Shown here: positions 42,606 through 50,216 of the stretch, piece by piece | How the letters are laid out: each line of letters begins with the position of its first letter | How positions within the stretch are numbered: the first letter of the stretch is position 1 | Assembly (NCBI RefSeq): GCF_001425175.1 | Contig: NZ_LMDV01000013.1 | Location: 1-50,216, forward strand | DNA: 50,216 bases | Reading direction: 5' to 3' | Source: Nocardioides sp. Root1257 | GTDB lineage: Bacteria > Actinomycetota > Actinomycetes > Propionibacteriales > Nocardioidaceae | The notes under the pieces: generated by a model | Database searches by the model: none | Told to the model about the DNA's origin: nothing | Seen by the model: only the letters and a program-made list of their open reading frames with translations | Position numbers and translations under genes: made by a program

Positions 42606-43985
42606 GTGGCCGACACCGACTTCGACGTACTGATCCTCGGTGCAGGCTCGGGCGGCTACGCCTGTGCTCTGCGCGCCGCCCAGCTCGGCCTGTCGGTCGG
42701 GCTGGTCGAGAAGGGCAGCCTCGGCGGCACCTGCCTGCACATCGGCTGCGTGCCGACCAAGGCGCTGCTGCACGCCGCCGAGATCGCCGACCAGACCCGC
42801 GAGTCGGAGACCTTCGGCATCCGCGCGACGCTCGAGGGCGTCGACATGGCCGGCGTCAACGCCTACAAGGACGGCGTCATCTCGCGCCTCTTCAAGGGCC
42901 TGACCGGCCTGATCAAGGGTCGCGGCATCACCGTCATCGAGGGCGCGGGCCGCCTCACCGGTCCGAAGCAGGTGACCGTCGGCGACACGACGTACTCCGG
43001 CCGCGCGGTCGTGCTGGCCTCCGGCTCCTACGCGCGCAGCCTCCCCGGCCTCGAGATCGACGGCGAGCGGGTGATCACCTCCGACCACGCGCTCAGGCTC
43101 GAGAGCGTCCCGAGCTCGGTGGTGGTGCTCGGCGGCGGCGTCATCGGCTGCGAGTTCGCGAGCGTGTGGCGCAGCTTCGGCGCCGAGGTGACCATCGTCG
43201 AGGCGCTCCCCCGGCTGCTGGCCGTCGAGGACGAGGCGTCGTCGAAGGCGCTCGAGCGCGCCTTCCGCAAGCGCAAGATCAACTTCCGCACGAGCACGCC
43301 CTTCCAGAGCGTCAAGCACACCGAGACCGGAGTCGCCGTGACGGTGGAGGGCGGCGACATCATCGAGGCCGACCTGCTGCTCGTCGCCGTCGGCCGCGGT
43401 CCGGTGACCGAGGGCCTCGGGTACGACGAGCAGGGCGTGACCATGGACCGCGGCTTCGTGATCGCCGACGAGCGGTGCCGCACCAACCTCGAGGGCGTGT
43501 ACGCCGTCGGCGACATCGTGCCCGGCCTGCAGCTGGCGCACCGCGGCTTCCAGCAGGGCATCTTCGTGGCCGAGGACATCGCCGGCCTCGACCCGCAGCC
43601 GATCGACGAGGCCGGCATCCCGCGGGTCACCTACTCGCACCCCGAGGTCGCCTCGGTCGGGCTCGACGAGGCCGCCGCGACCGCGACGTACGGCGCAGAC
43701 GGGATCGAGACGCTGACCTACGACCTCGGCGGCAACGGCAAGAGCCAGATCCTCAAGACGCAGGGCTTCGTGAAGCTGATCCGTCGCAAGGACGGGCCGG
43801 TGATCGGCGTCCACCTGGTCGGTGACCGGGTCGGCGAGCTGATCGGCGAGGCGCAGCTCATCTACAACTGGGAGGCGTACGCCGACGACGTCGCCCCCCT
43901 CGTGCACGCGCACCCGACGCAGAACGAGGCCCTGGGCGAGGCCCACCTCGCGCTCGCCGGCAAGCCGCTGCACGCCCACGCCTGA
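42606..43985 (+). CDS. lpd: Dihydrolipoyl dehydrogenase (E3)
   Basis: 459 residues from GTG 42606, with GGAAGGA a few bases upstream. FAD-binding GAGSGG (12-17), redox-active disulphide Cys43/Cys48 in GGTCLHIGCVPTK, NAD-binding GGGVIGCEFASVW, the second FAD site YAVGDIVPGLQLAHRG in part, and the catalytic His in VHAHPTQNEAL are all present. It reoxidises dihydrolipoyl groups of 2-oxo-acid dehydrogenases, and of the glycine cleavage H-protein. It precedes sucB by 48 bases in the same direction, a normal E3-E2 pair. A ribosome binding site is present, unlike at most starts in this half of the window. Confidence 0.95.
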   Translation: MADTDFDVLILGAGSGGYACALRAAQLGLSVGLVEKGSLGGTCLHIGCVPTKALLHAAEIADQTRESETFGIRATLEGVDMAGVNAYKDGVISRLFKGLTGLIKGRGITVIEGAGRLTGPKQVTVGDTTYSGRAVVLASGSYARSLPGLEIDGERVITSDHALRLESVPSSVVVLGGGVIGCEFASVWRSFGAEVTIVEALPRLLAVEDEASSKALERAFRKRKINFRTSTPFQSVKHTETGVAVTVEGGDIIEADLLLVAVGRGPVTEGLGYDEQGVTMDRGFVIADERCRTNLEGVYAVGDIVPGLQLAHRGFQQGIFVAEDIAGLDPQPIDEAGIPRVTYSHPEVASVGLDEAAATATYGADGIETLTYDLGGNGKSQILKTQGFVKLIRRKDGPVIGVHLVGDRVGELIGEAQLIYNWEAYADDVAPLVHAHPTQNEALGEAHLALAGKPLHAHA

Positions 43986-44033
43986 TAGACCAGACCTACC
44001 AGCACTCCAGACAAGAACGAGCGAAGGAACTCC

Positions 44034-45812
44034 ATGGCCACCGAAGTCAACCTCCCGGCACTCGGCGAGTCCGTCACCGAAGGCACCGTCACCCGCTGGC
44101 TGAAGCAGGTCGGCGACTCGGTGGCGGTCGACGAGCCGCTGCTGGAGGTGTCGACCGACAAGGTCGACACCGAGATCCCCTCCCCGGTGGCGGGCACGCT
44201 CCTGGAGATCAAGGCCAACGAGGACGACACGGTGGAGGTCGGCGCCGTGCTGGCCGTCATCGGCGACGAGGGTGAGGGTGGCGGTGACGGCGGCGGCGAG
44301 TCCGCGCAGGCCGAGCCCGAGCCGGAGCCGGAGCCGGAGCCGGAGCCCGAGGAGGAGAAGGCCACCGAGCCCGAGGCCGCCGCGGAGCCCGCCCCTGCCG
44401 CCGAGGAGGCGGAGAAGCCCGCCGCCGAGACCAAGCCGTCCGGTGGCGGTGGTACGTCGGTGACGCTGCCCGCGCTGGGCGAGTCGGTCACCGAGGGCAC
44501 GGTCACCCGCTGGCTGAAGTCGGTCGGCGACGACGTCGCGGTCGACGAGCCGCTGCTGGAGGTGTCGACCGACAAGGTCGACACCGAGATCCCCTCGCCG
44601 GTCGCCGGCACGCTGCTGGAGATCAAGGTCCAGGAGGACGAGACCGTCGAGGTCGGCGCCGAGCTCGCCGTGGTGGGCTCCGGTGACGCCGCCCCCGCGA
44701 AGACCGAGGAGAAGGCGCCCGAGCCGGAGCCCGAGCCCGAGCCGGAGCCGGAGCCGGAGCCCGAGCCCGAGCCGGAGCCGGCCCCCGTCGCCGAGGAGAA
44801 GAAGCCGGAGCCGGCCGCTGCGCCCGCCCCCAGCGCCCAGTCGCCCACGACCAAGGACCCGGAGCAGCCCGTCGGCGGCGGCGACGGCCCCGGCTACGTG
44901 ACCCCGCTCGTGCGCAAGCTCGCCACCCAGCACGGGGTCGACCTGGGCTCGGTCAGCGGCACCGGCGTCGGTGGCCGGATCCGCAAGCAGGACGTGCTCG
45001 ACGCGGCCGCCCGCGCCCAGCAGCCGGCTGCCCCCGCGGCCCCGGCCGCCGCTCCCGCAGCCGCCGCTGCCACGTCGCCTGTCCCGGTCGCGCCGTCGCC
45101 GCTGCGCGGCAAGACCGAGAAGATCTCGCGGCTGCGCAAGATCATCGCGAGCCGGATGGTCGAGTCGCTGCAGACCTCGGCCCAGCTCACCCAGGTCGTC
45201 GAGGTCGACGTCACCAACATCGCGCGGCTGCGCGAGAGCGTGAAGGCCGACTTCCTGGCGCGTGAGGGCGTCAAGCTGACGTACCTCCCCTTCTTCGCGA
45301 AGGCGGCGATCGACTCCCTCAAGCAGCACCCGGCGCTGAACGCGACCATCGACACCGAGGCCGGCGAGGTGACCTACTTCGACCGCGAGCACGTCGCGTT
45401 CGCGGTCGACACCGAGAAGGGCCTGCTCACCCCGGTCGTCAAGGACGCGGGCGACCTGTCCGTGGCCGGTCTCGCGAAGAAGATCGCGGACGTCGCCGAG
45501 CGCACCCGCACCAACAAGATCGGGCCGGACGAGCTCTCCGGCGGCACGTTCACGATCACCAACCTGGGCAGCTTCGGGGCCCTGTGGGACACCCCGATCA
45601 TCAACAAGCCCCAGGTCGCGATCCTCGGTCCCGGTGCCGTCGTGAAGCGCCCGGTCGTCATCGACGACCCGAACCTGGGCGAGACGATCGCCGTGCGCTA
45701 CATGGTCTACCTGGCCCTGACCTACGACCACCAGCTGGTCGACGGCGCCGACGCCGGCCGCTTCCTGCGCGAGCTCAAGCAGCGCCTGGAGGCCGGTCAG
45801 TTCGAGGTCTGA
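44034..45812 (+). CDS. sucB: Dihydrolipoyl acyltransferase (E2) with two lipoyl domains
   Basis: 592 residues from ATG 44034 (AAGGA five bases upstream). Two nearly identical lipoyl domains (about 2-77 and 143-216) carry the lipoyl lysines Lys43 and Lys181 in STDKVDTEIPSP; they differ at only about ten positions, so the duplication is recent or kept alike by conversion. (Glu-Pro) repeats link them (93-106, 229-252). A subunit-binding domain (about 289-325, VTPLVRKLATQHGVDL) and an Ala/Pro linker lead to the catalytic core (about 360-592) with YDHQLVDGADAGRF (His566). It is the 2-oxoglutarate or pyruvate dehydrogenase E2; actinobacterial order with lpd, lipB and lipA favours the shared SucB/DlaT type. 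Confidence 0.94.
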   Translation: MATEVNLPALGESVTEGTVTRWLKQVGDSVAVDEPLLEVSTDKVDTEIPSPVAGTLLEIKANEDDTVEVGAVLAVIGDEGEGGGDGGGESAQAEPEPEPEPEPEPEEEKATEPEAAAEPAPAAEEAEKPAAETKPSGGGGTSVTLPALGESVTEGTVTRWLKSVGDDVAVDEPLLEVSTDKVDTEIPSPVAGTLLEIKVQEDETVEVGAELAVVGSGDAAPAKTEEKAPEPEPEPEPEPEPEPEPEPEPAPVAEEKKPEPAAAPAPSAQSPTTKDPEQPVGGGDGPGYVTPLVRKLATQHGVDLGSVSGTGVGGRIRKQDVLDAAARAQQPAAPAAPAAAPAAAAATSPVPVAPSPLRGKTEKISRLRKIIASRMVESLQTSAQLTQVVEVDVTNIARLRESVKADFLAREGVKLTYLPFFAKAAIDSLKQHPALNATIDTEAGEVTYFDREHVAFAVDTEKGLLTPVVKDAGDLSVAGLAKKIADVAERTRTNKIGPDELSGGTFTITNLGSFGALWDTPIINKPQVAILGPGAVVKRPVVIDDPNLGETIAVRYMVYLALTYDHQLVDGADAGRFLRELKQRLEAGQFEV

Positions 45813-45831
45813 GCAACTCGTACGACGCAAC

Positions 45832-45870
45832 GCGGTGGCCCGGATCAACCTGGTTGATCCGGGCCACCGC
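45832..45870. terminator. Bidirectional hairpin terminator, perfect 18-bp stem
   Basis: Arms 45832-45849 and 45853-45870 are perfectly complementary around a three-base loop (CTG). The hairpin is 20 bases after the sucB stop and contains the stop codon of the convergent DUF559 gene (45845-45847). No T-run. Confidence 0.8.
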
Positions 45871-46804
45871 AGTTCGGGCACCTGGCCATCTCGCCGGGCC
45901 AGCCGAGGCGCTGCATGAGCCGTGCGACCTGGCTCGTCGTCCGGCAACCGTGCCGGAAGACCTGTCCGTAGCCGAGCCGCAGGGTGCGTCCGTCGTCGGC
46001 CACCGCCTGATCGAGGTCGCGCTCCAGGTCTCGGTCCCGCTCGACCACGCTGCTGTGGTGGAGCCGCCCGTCCAGCTCCACCGTGAGTCCGAGCGCCCGG
46101 TACTCGACGTCCTGGAAGATCCGACCGCCGTGCGCGAACCGCTCCGACTGACGGCTGCCGACGGGCAGGCGGTGCGGTCGCTCGACCCGGTCCAGGTAGC
46201 CGTGCTCGAGCACCGAGCATGCACCCGCAGCCACGTCCTCGAGGACGCCGACGAGGAACCGCCGCCCGGCGACGCGCCTGCGCTGGTGCAGCACGTCGAG
46301 CAGTCGTGCTGCGGTCGTACGGCGGGCTCCGCACGCGTCAGCGAGCACGGCGACGGCCGCCAGCTGGTCGCTCGCAGCGACGGCGAGGTCGATGACCAGC
46401 TCGTCGTACCGGAGCCGCGGCGGCCCGAGGTTCCACTGCACCTTCTCGTCGAGCCCACTCACCCGTCGTAGCCGCACGCCCGGCGGACGTCGGAGGTGTC
46501 GGTCGCGATCGATCGCCACGTGCACCGGACCGTCGACATCGCCTCGACGCCCAGGCCCGTCGTACGCGCGTCGTGCGGACGGCCCGTCGAGCGCGGCCGG
46601 CCAGCACAGAAGGACCGCAGCCCAGGCCCGCTGGTGCCAGGTGAGCGGCCCGGTGTGGTCGACGTACACGCCGGGGTGAACGGCCACCCACTCCCGACGC
46701 CTCAGCGCGCGAGCGACAGCCGTCCTCGACATGCCGGCCTCCAAGGCCTGGGTGCGCGAGAGCACGCCGTCCTGGTCACGAAGCAGCCGCTCGATGTCGT
46801 CCAC
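45845..46804 (-). CDS. AbiEi-type winged-helix and DUF559 (Vsr-like) domain protein
   Basis: 319 residues from GTG 46804. The N-terminus (1-60) is the AbiEi antitoxin-like winged helix: DIERLLRDQDGVLSRTQALEAG, MSRTAVARALRRREWVAVHPGVY (both quoted in part; ends VLSRTQALEAG and WVAVHPGVYV). The C-terminal part has the DUF559/Vsr-endonuclease pattern, LGLTVELDGRLHHSS, then ERDRDLERD and LRLGYGQVF, with acidic E/D residues of a PD-(D/E)xK-like fold. A CPNC pair closes the protein. Such proteins abound in Actinobacteria, are often annotated as type IV antitoxin-like, and usually lack a toxin partner, as here. DNA-binding or nuclease action is inferred. Confidence 0.8.
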   Translation of the reverse strand: MDDIERLLRDQDGVLSRTQALEAGMSRTAVARALRRREWVAVHPGVYVDHTGPLTWHQRAWAAVLLCWPAALDGPSARRAYDGPGRRGDVDGPVHVAIDRDRHLRRPPGVRLRRVSGLDEKVQWNLGPPRLRYDELVIDLAVAASDQLAAVAVLADACGARRTTAARLLDVLHQRRRVAGRRFLVGVLEDVAAGACSVLEHGYLDRVERPHRLPVGSRQSERFAHGGRIFQDVEYRALGLTVELDGRLHHSSVVERDRDLERDLDQAVADDGRTLRLGYGQVFRHGCRTTSQVARLMQRLGWPGEMARCPNCGGPDQPG

Positions 46805-46867
46805 ACGGCATCCTGCCTGCTGCGGCGAGCAGCCGCGAGTGGGCGGCCGGCGCCCTGTGGATGACGC

Positions 46868-49690
46868 TCAGCGCAACCAGGCGCTGGCCTCGACCAGCTC
46901 GTCGATGGCGCCGGCGACGGCCGTGCGCAGCTCCTCGATCTCGCGGCGGTCGGGCACCTCGCCCTGCTCGGCGCGCAGCTCGAGGTCGAGGCAGCGGCGG
47001 GCGAGGCTGGTGAGACCGACGTTGTCGGCGCTGCCCCGCAGCCGGTGCGCCTTCTCGGCGATGGCGACGGTGTCCTCGGCGGCGGCCGAGGCGGCCAGCT
47101 CGACCATCGTCTGCAGCGCGCTCGAGCCGAACCGGTCCACGATGCGCAGCACCAGGTCCGCGCTGAAGCCGTCGTCGACGAGCTCGCGCAGACGCGCGTC
47201 CGCGGTCGAGGACTCGCCGACCAGGGGCGCGGCCGTGTCGTCGGGTACGACGGTCTCCCAGGGCAGCCACCGCTCGAGGGTGGTCGCGAGCAGGCCGGCG
47301 TCGACGGGCTTGGGCAGGAAGTCGTCCATGCCCGCGTCGCGGCAGCGCTCCCGCTCCTCCTGGGTCGCCGAGGCCGTCATCGCGATGATCGGCATCCGGT
47401 CGAGCGCGCCGCCCATCGCGCGGATCGCGCGAGTGGCGTCGAAGCCGTCCATCACCGGCATCTGGCAGTCCATCAGGATCGCGTCGAAGTGCTCCGGGGA
47501 GTCCGCGACGACCGCGACCGCGCGGGCGCCGTCGGGGGCGATCACCACCTCGCAGCCGAGGTGGCGGAGCATCCCGGTCGCGACCAGCTGGTTGACGGCG
47601 TTGTCCTCGACGACCAGCACCCGACCTCGTACGACGTCGGTCGGCGACTCCGGGATCGCAGGGCGGTCCGGGCGCTGCGGGTCGAAGCGACCACCCAGCA
47701 CCGCGAGCTCGTCGAGCAGGCGCGAGGCGAGGATCGGCTTGGAGACGAAGGTGTCGATGCCGACGTCCTCGAGCCAGCCGGCGCTGGGCGCGATCGCCGA
47801 GGAGAGCAGCGCCAGACGGAGCGGCTGCAGCCGTTCGTCGGAGCGGATCGCGCGGGCGAGCTGCTCGCCGTCGAACTCCGGCATCATGTAGTCGAGCAGC
47901 ACCACGTCGTACCCGTCGGAGCGTCGCAGCGAGCCGTCCAGCTCGCCCAGGGCCTCGTGACCCGAGGCCGCGACCGTCACGTCGACGTCCCAGGCCCGCA
48001 GCTGCTCGGCCAGGATGAAGCGGTTGGTGGCGTTGTCGTCGACGACGAGCACCCGCAGCCCGGCGACGGCCCCCTCACGCAGGGCCGGCGAGCCGACGCC
48101 GGCCGCCGGGAGGAACGGCGCGGTGAACCAGAACGTGCTGCCCTCGCCGGGGGCACTGATGACGCCGATGGCGCCGCCCATCGCGGTGACGATCCGCTCG
48201 CTGATGGCGAGGCCGAGACCGGTGCCGCCGTACCGCCGGGTGGTCGAGCTGTCGGCCTGCGAGAACGCCGTGAAGAGGCGGTCCTGGACCTCCGGGTCGA
48301 TGCCGATCCCGGTGTCGCTCACCTCGACCCGCAGCGCGGACTGGCCGGTGCCGCTCGCCCGGACGACGACCTCGCCGTGGTCGGTGAACTTCACGGCGTT
48401 GGCGACCAGGTTCGTCACGACCTGGCCGAACCGGACCGGGTCGCCGCGCACCAGGGCGGGCATGTTGTCGACGCTGGAGATCACCAGCTCGAGGCCCTTC
48501 CCGGTGGCACCCTCGGCCACCATCGCCACGCTGCGCTCGATGACGTCCCGCGGGTCGAAGTCGACCTCCTCGAGGTCGAGCCTGCCCGCCTCGACCTTCG
48601 ACAGGTCGAGGATGTCGTTGACCAGCGCGAGCAGGGCACGCCCGGCCTGGTCGATGCCGTCCGCGAAGCGCCGCTGGTTGTCGGTGAGCTCGGTGCGGCT
48701 GAGCAGCTCGGACAGCCCGATCACGCCGTTGAGGGGCGTCCGGATCTCGTGGCTCATGGTCGCCAGGAACTCCGACTTCGCCCGCGACGCGGCGAGCGCG
48801 TCGTCGCGGGCCGTGGCCAGCTGGCCGGACACCTCCTCGCGCTGCGCGACCGTGGCGAGGAGCGCGAGCATCTGCAGGAAGATCGCGAGCTCGTACGGTC
48901 GCGGGGTGCTGGCCGCGCGGCTGTCGGAGACGACGACGCAGGCCAGGCGGTCGCGGACCAGCGCGGGCCCGGCCACGAAGACGGTGCCCGACGGCCCGAC
49001 GCGCTGGATGACGTCGCGACCCACGGTCACCTCCTCGGCCATCGCGCGGGCGAAGGCCAGGTCCTCGGCGTCGAACTCGCGCCAGCCGGCGTCGAAGTGC
49101 ACCAGCGTGGCCGGGTCCTCGACCGTCGGGGCGGACACGATGATCGCCGGCCACTGGGTGAAGGGCCGCACGATGGTGTCGGCGGCGACCAGGGCGTCGC
49201 CGAGCGTCGGCGCCTCGTTGGCCGCCGCAGCCATCGCGCTCAGGAAGGCGAGCCCCTGCTCGGCCTCCTTGCTCTCGGTGATGTCCTGGACGGTGCCCGC
49301 CGCGCGGACCAGGTCGCCCGCGTCGTCGAGCGTGGCCATCCCGCGCACGCGCACCCACTGGACGGGCTGGCCGTGCTCGGGCCTGAGGCGGACGTCGAAG
49401 CCCATCGGAGCGCCCGCGCTCGACATCGCGTCGTACGCCGCCTCCACGACCTCGCGGTCGTCGGGGTGCAGCCTGTCGAAGAGCGTCTCCCCCGTCGGCT
49501 CGAACGACCGGGGCTCGAAGCCGAACACCCGGAAGAGCTCGTCGGACCACCGCAGCACCTTGTCGGAGGCCGTGAACTCCCAGCTCCCGATCTTCGCGAT
49601 CGACTGGGTCTCGGCGAGCTCTCGCTCCCGCTGCTCGAGCTCCTCGACCAGCTCCTCGCGCGAGCGATCGTCGGTCTCGGGGCGCACCAT
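46868..49690 (-). CDS. Cytoplasmic hybrid histidine kinase (BarA-like phosphorelay)
   Basis: 940 residues from ATG 49690, ten bases behind GGGGGAG. In order: PAS domain (about 28-140, IAKIGSWEFTASDKVLRWSD in part), GAF domain (about 145-285), HisKA with phosphoacceptor His314 (ATMSHEIRTPLNGVIG), ATPase (about 415-525; NLVANAVKF, DTGIGID, GGTGLGLAI), receiver 1 with Asp600 (VVLLDYMMPEFDG), receiver 2 with Asp741 (AILMDCQMPVMDGFDATRAI in part), and an HPt domain with His882 (AHRLRGSADNVGL). No membrane helix, so it senses an internal cue. All relay sites are present. There is no response-regulator gene next to it, so its final target is elsewhere. Confidence 0.93.
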   Translation of the reverse strand: MVRPETDDRSREELVEELEQRERELAETQSIAKIGSWEFTASDKVLRWSDELFRVFGFEPRSFEPTGETLFDRLHPDDREVVEAAYDAMSSAGAPMGFDVRLRPEHGQPVQWVRVRGMATLDDAGDLVRAAGTVQDITESKEAEQGLAFLSAMAAAANEAPTLGDALVAADTIVRPFTQWPAIIVSAPTVEDPATLVHFDAGWREFDAEDLAFARAMAEEVTVGRDVIQRVGPSGTVFVAGPALVRDRLACVVVSDSRAASTPRPYELAIFLQMLALLATVAQREEVSGQLATARDDALAASRAKSEFLATMSHEIRTPLNGVIGLSELLSRTELTDNQRRFADGIDQAGRALLALVNDILDLSKVEAGRLDLEEVDFDPRDVIERSVAMVAEGATGKGLELVISSVDNMPALVRGDPVRFGQVVTNLVANAVKFTDHGEVVVRASGTGQSALRVEVSDTGIGIDPEVQDRLFTAFSQADSSTTRRYGGTGLGLAISERIVTAMGGAIGVISAPGEGSTFWFTAPFLPAAGVGSPALREGAVAGLRVLVVDDNATNRFILAEQLRAWDVDVTVAASGHEALGELDGSLRRSDGYDVVLLDYMMPEFDGEQLARAIRSDERLQPLRLALLSSAIAPSAGWLEDVGIDTFVSKPILASRLLDELAVLGGRFDPQRPDRPAIPESPTDVVRGRVLVVEDNAVNQLVATGMLRHLGCEVVIAPDGARAVAVVADSPEHFDAILMDCQMPVMDGFDATRAIRAMGGALDRMPIIAMTASATQEERERCRDAGMDDFLPKPVDAGLLATTLERWLPWETVVPDDTAAPLVGESSTADARLRELVDDGFSADLVLRIVDRFGSSALQTMVELAASAAAEDTVAIAEKAHRLRGSADNVGLTSLARRCLDLELRAEQGEVPDRREIEELRTAVAGAIDELVEASAWLR

Positions 49691-49777
49691 GGGGCCGATG
49701 CTCCCCCATCTGCTGCCGGTCTGCACACACCTGGGCGATCCCGGAGTCGATTGGGCGCGGCGTGCTTGGCTGGGGTC

Positions 49778-50216
49778 ATGGACGCACGGACGGTCGTGAT
49801 CGCGGGAGCGTCGGGATTCCTCGGCACCCACCTGGGGCGAGAGCTCGTGGAGCGGGGGCACGCCGTCGTCGCACTCACCCGGCGCCCGACCTCGGCACCC
49901 GACGAGTCGAGCTGGGACCCCTACGCCGGGGTCTACGAGCGCGACGTGATCGAGCGAGCCGACGTCGTCGTCAACCTGGCCGGTACGCCGACGATCGGCA
50001 ACCCACACTCCGCCCGCTGGGCGCGACAGCTCCGCGAGAGCCGGGTGACGACGACACGCGTGCTGGCCGAGGCGATCGCCGGCAGCGAGCGACGTCCCGC
50101 GTTCCTCGCTGGCAACGCGATCGCCTGGTACGGCGACCACGGCGACCAGCCGGTCACCGAGGAGTCCGACAGCCGCGGCGACAGCCTGATGACCAGCGTG
50201 ACTCGGGAGTGGCAGG
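49778..50216 (+). CDS. TIGR01777 family epimerase/SDR protein, 5' part (runs off the window)
   Basis: The ATG at 49778 opens a frame that stays open to the last base (146 codons visible). It begins VVIAGASGFLGTHLGRELVERGH, the Rossmann NADP-binding loop G-x2-G-x2-G (quoted in part GASGFLGTHL), then has VVVNLAGTPTIGNPHSARW, RESRVTTTRVLAEAI and AWYGDHGDQPVTEES, which are the order of blocks in the TIGR01777/YfcH family of extended SDR proteins. The substrate is unknown. In mycobacteria the family member follows the E2 gene and precedes lipB and lipA, so lipoate genes are expected just past the window. The kinase gene is divergent, 87 bases away. Confidence 0.85.
   Translation, partial: MDARTVVIAGASGFLGTHLGRELVERGHAVVALTRRPTSAPDESSWDPYAGVYERDVIERADVVVNLAGTPTIGNPHSARWARQLRESRVTTTRVLAEAIAGSERRPAFLAGNAIAWYGDHGDQPVTEESDSRGDSLMTSVTREWQ

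Noticed and set aside
44319..44780. Minisatellite in sucB as a mobile repeat
   Set aside because: It is explained by the Glu-Pro linkers of the E2 protein.
41931..46334. 1467-codon open frame on the minus strand across pepA, lpd and sucB
   Set aside because: Opposite-strand shadow; pepA, lpd and sucB on the plus strand have full conserved motifs.
45845..46804. Complete AbiE toxin-antitoxin system
   Set aside because: No AbiEii-like nucleotidyltransferase gene adjoins it; only the AbiEi-like winged helix is present.

Overview
The window is very GC-rich, densely coded DNA with many GTG/TTG starts, stop/start overlaps of 1-4 bases, and start codons lying 6-7 bases behind a TAnnnT box with no Shine-Dalgarno. 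Its conserved gene blocks (lhr-nei2; cinA-clgR; rimO-pgsA; ftsK-rnj-dapA; folA-thyA; gcvT/pepA; lpd-sucB and a TIGR01777 gene) match the actinobacterial, Mycobacterium-like order. I infer an actinobacterium, most likely Nocardioides or another Propionibacteriales; the genus is a judgement, not a measurement.

Layout. 1-5.5 kb is accessory: the tail of an IS481-type transposase, a 53-residue zinc-ribbon-like protein, a lipoprotein of the serine beta-lactamase fold that has lost its SxxK motif, two coupled unknown genes, a YdeI/OmpD-associated protein, a Tat-exported M28-like protein with a degraded metal site, a GNAT acetyltransferase and a small membrane-anchored protein. 5.5-13.7 kb holds DNA repair genes (lhr, nei2), clgR and cinA, then a 221-bp palindromic MITE-like element and a GH15 trehalase/glucoamylase. 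13.7-19.1 kb is one secreted 1778-residue nuclease/5'-nucleotidase fusion. 19.3-21.4 kb is rimO-pgsA. 21.4-27.3 kb is a tripartite tricarboxylate transporter (tctCBA plus a universal stress protein) divergent from a CitA/DcuS-type two-component system. 27.3-36.7 kb runs leftwards through thyA-folA, a flavin/F420 oxidoreductase, dapA-rnj, ftsK and a RodZ-like protein. 36.7-40.4 kb is gcvT, a small gene, a membrane-tethered sigma-factor/extracytoplasmic-domain fusion and a PhzF protein. 40.5-45.8 kb reads rightwards with pepA, lpd and sucB. 45.8-50.2 kb has an AbiEi/DUF559 protein, a BarA-like hybrid kinase and the start of a TIGR01777 epimerase.

How it works together. Most of the window is housekeeping: folate/thymidylate, lysine precursor, glycine cleavage, lipoyl-dependent dehydrogenase, phospholipid synthesis, chromosome segregation, RNA decay and ribosome modification. 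Accessory blocks appear inserted into otherwise conserved neighbourhoods: the tct/citAB block between rimO and the rodZ-ftsK pair, the large nuclease and GH15 between pgsA and cinA, and the DUF559 plus hybrid-kinase genes between sucB and the TIGR01777 gene. The strongest oddities are the one-polypeptide sigma factor with a membrane anchor and outside domain, two exported enzyme-fold proteins lacking catalytic residues, the MITE-like element placed exactly between two leaderless promoters, and a set of long, perfect hairpins that contain the stop codons of their genes.

No rRNA, tRNA or CRISPR array was recognised. No gene-free stretch exceeds about 252 bases.
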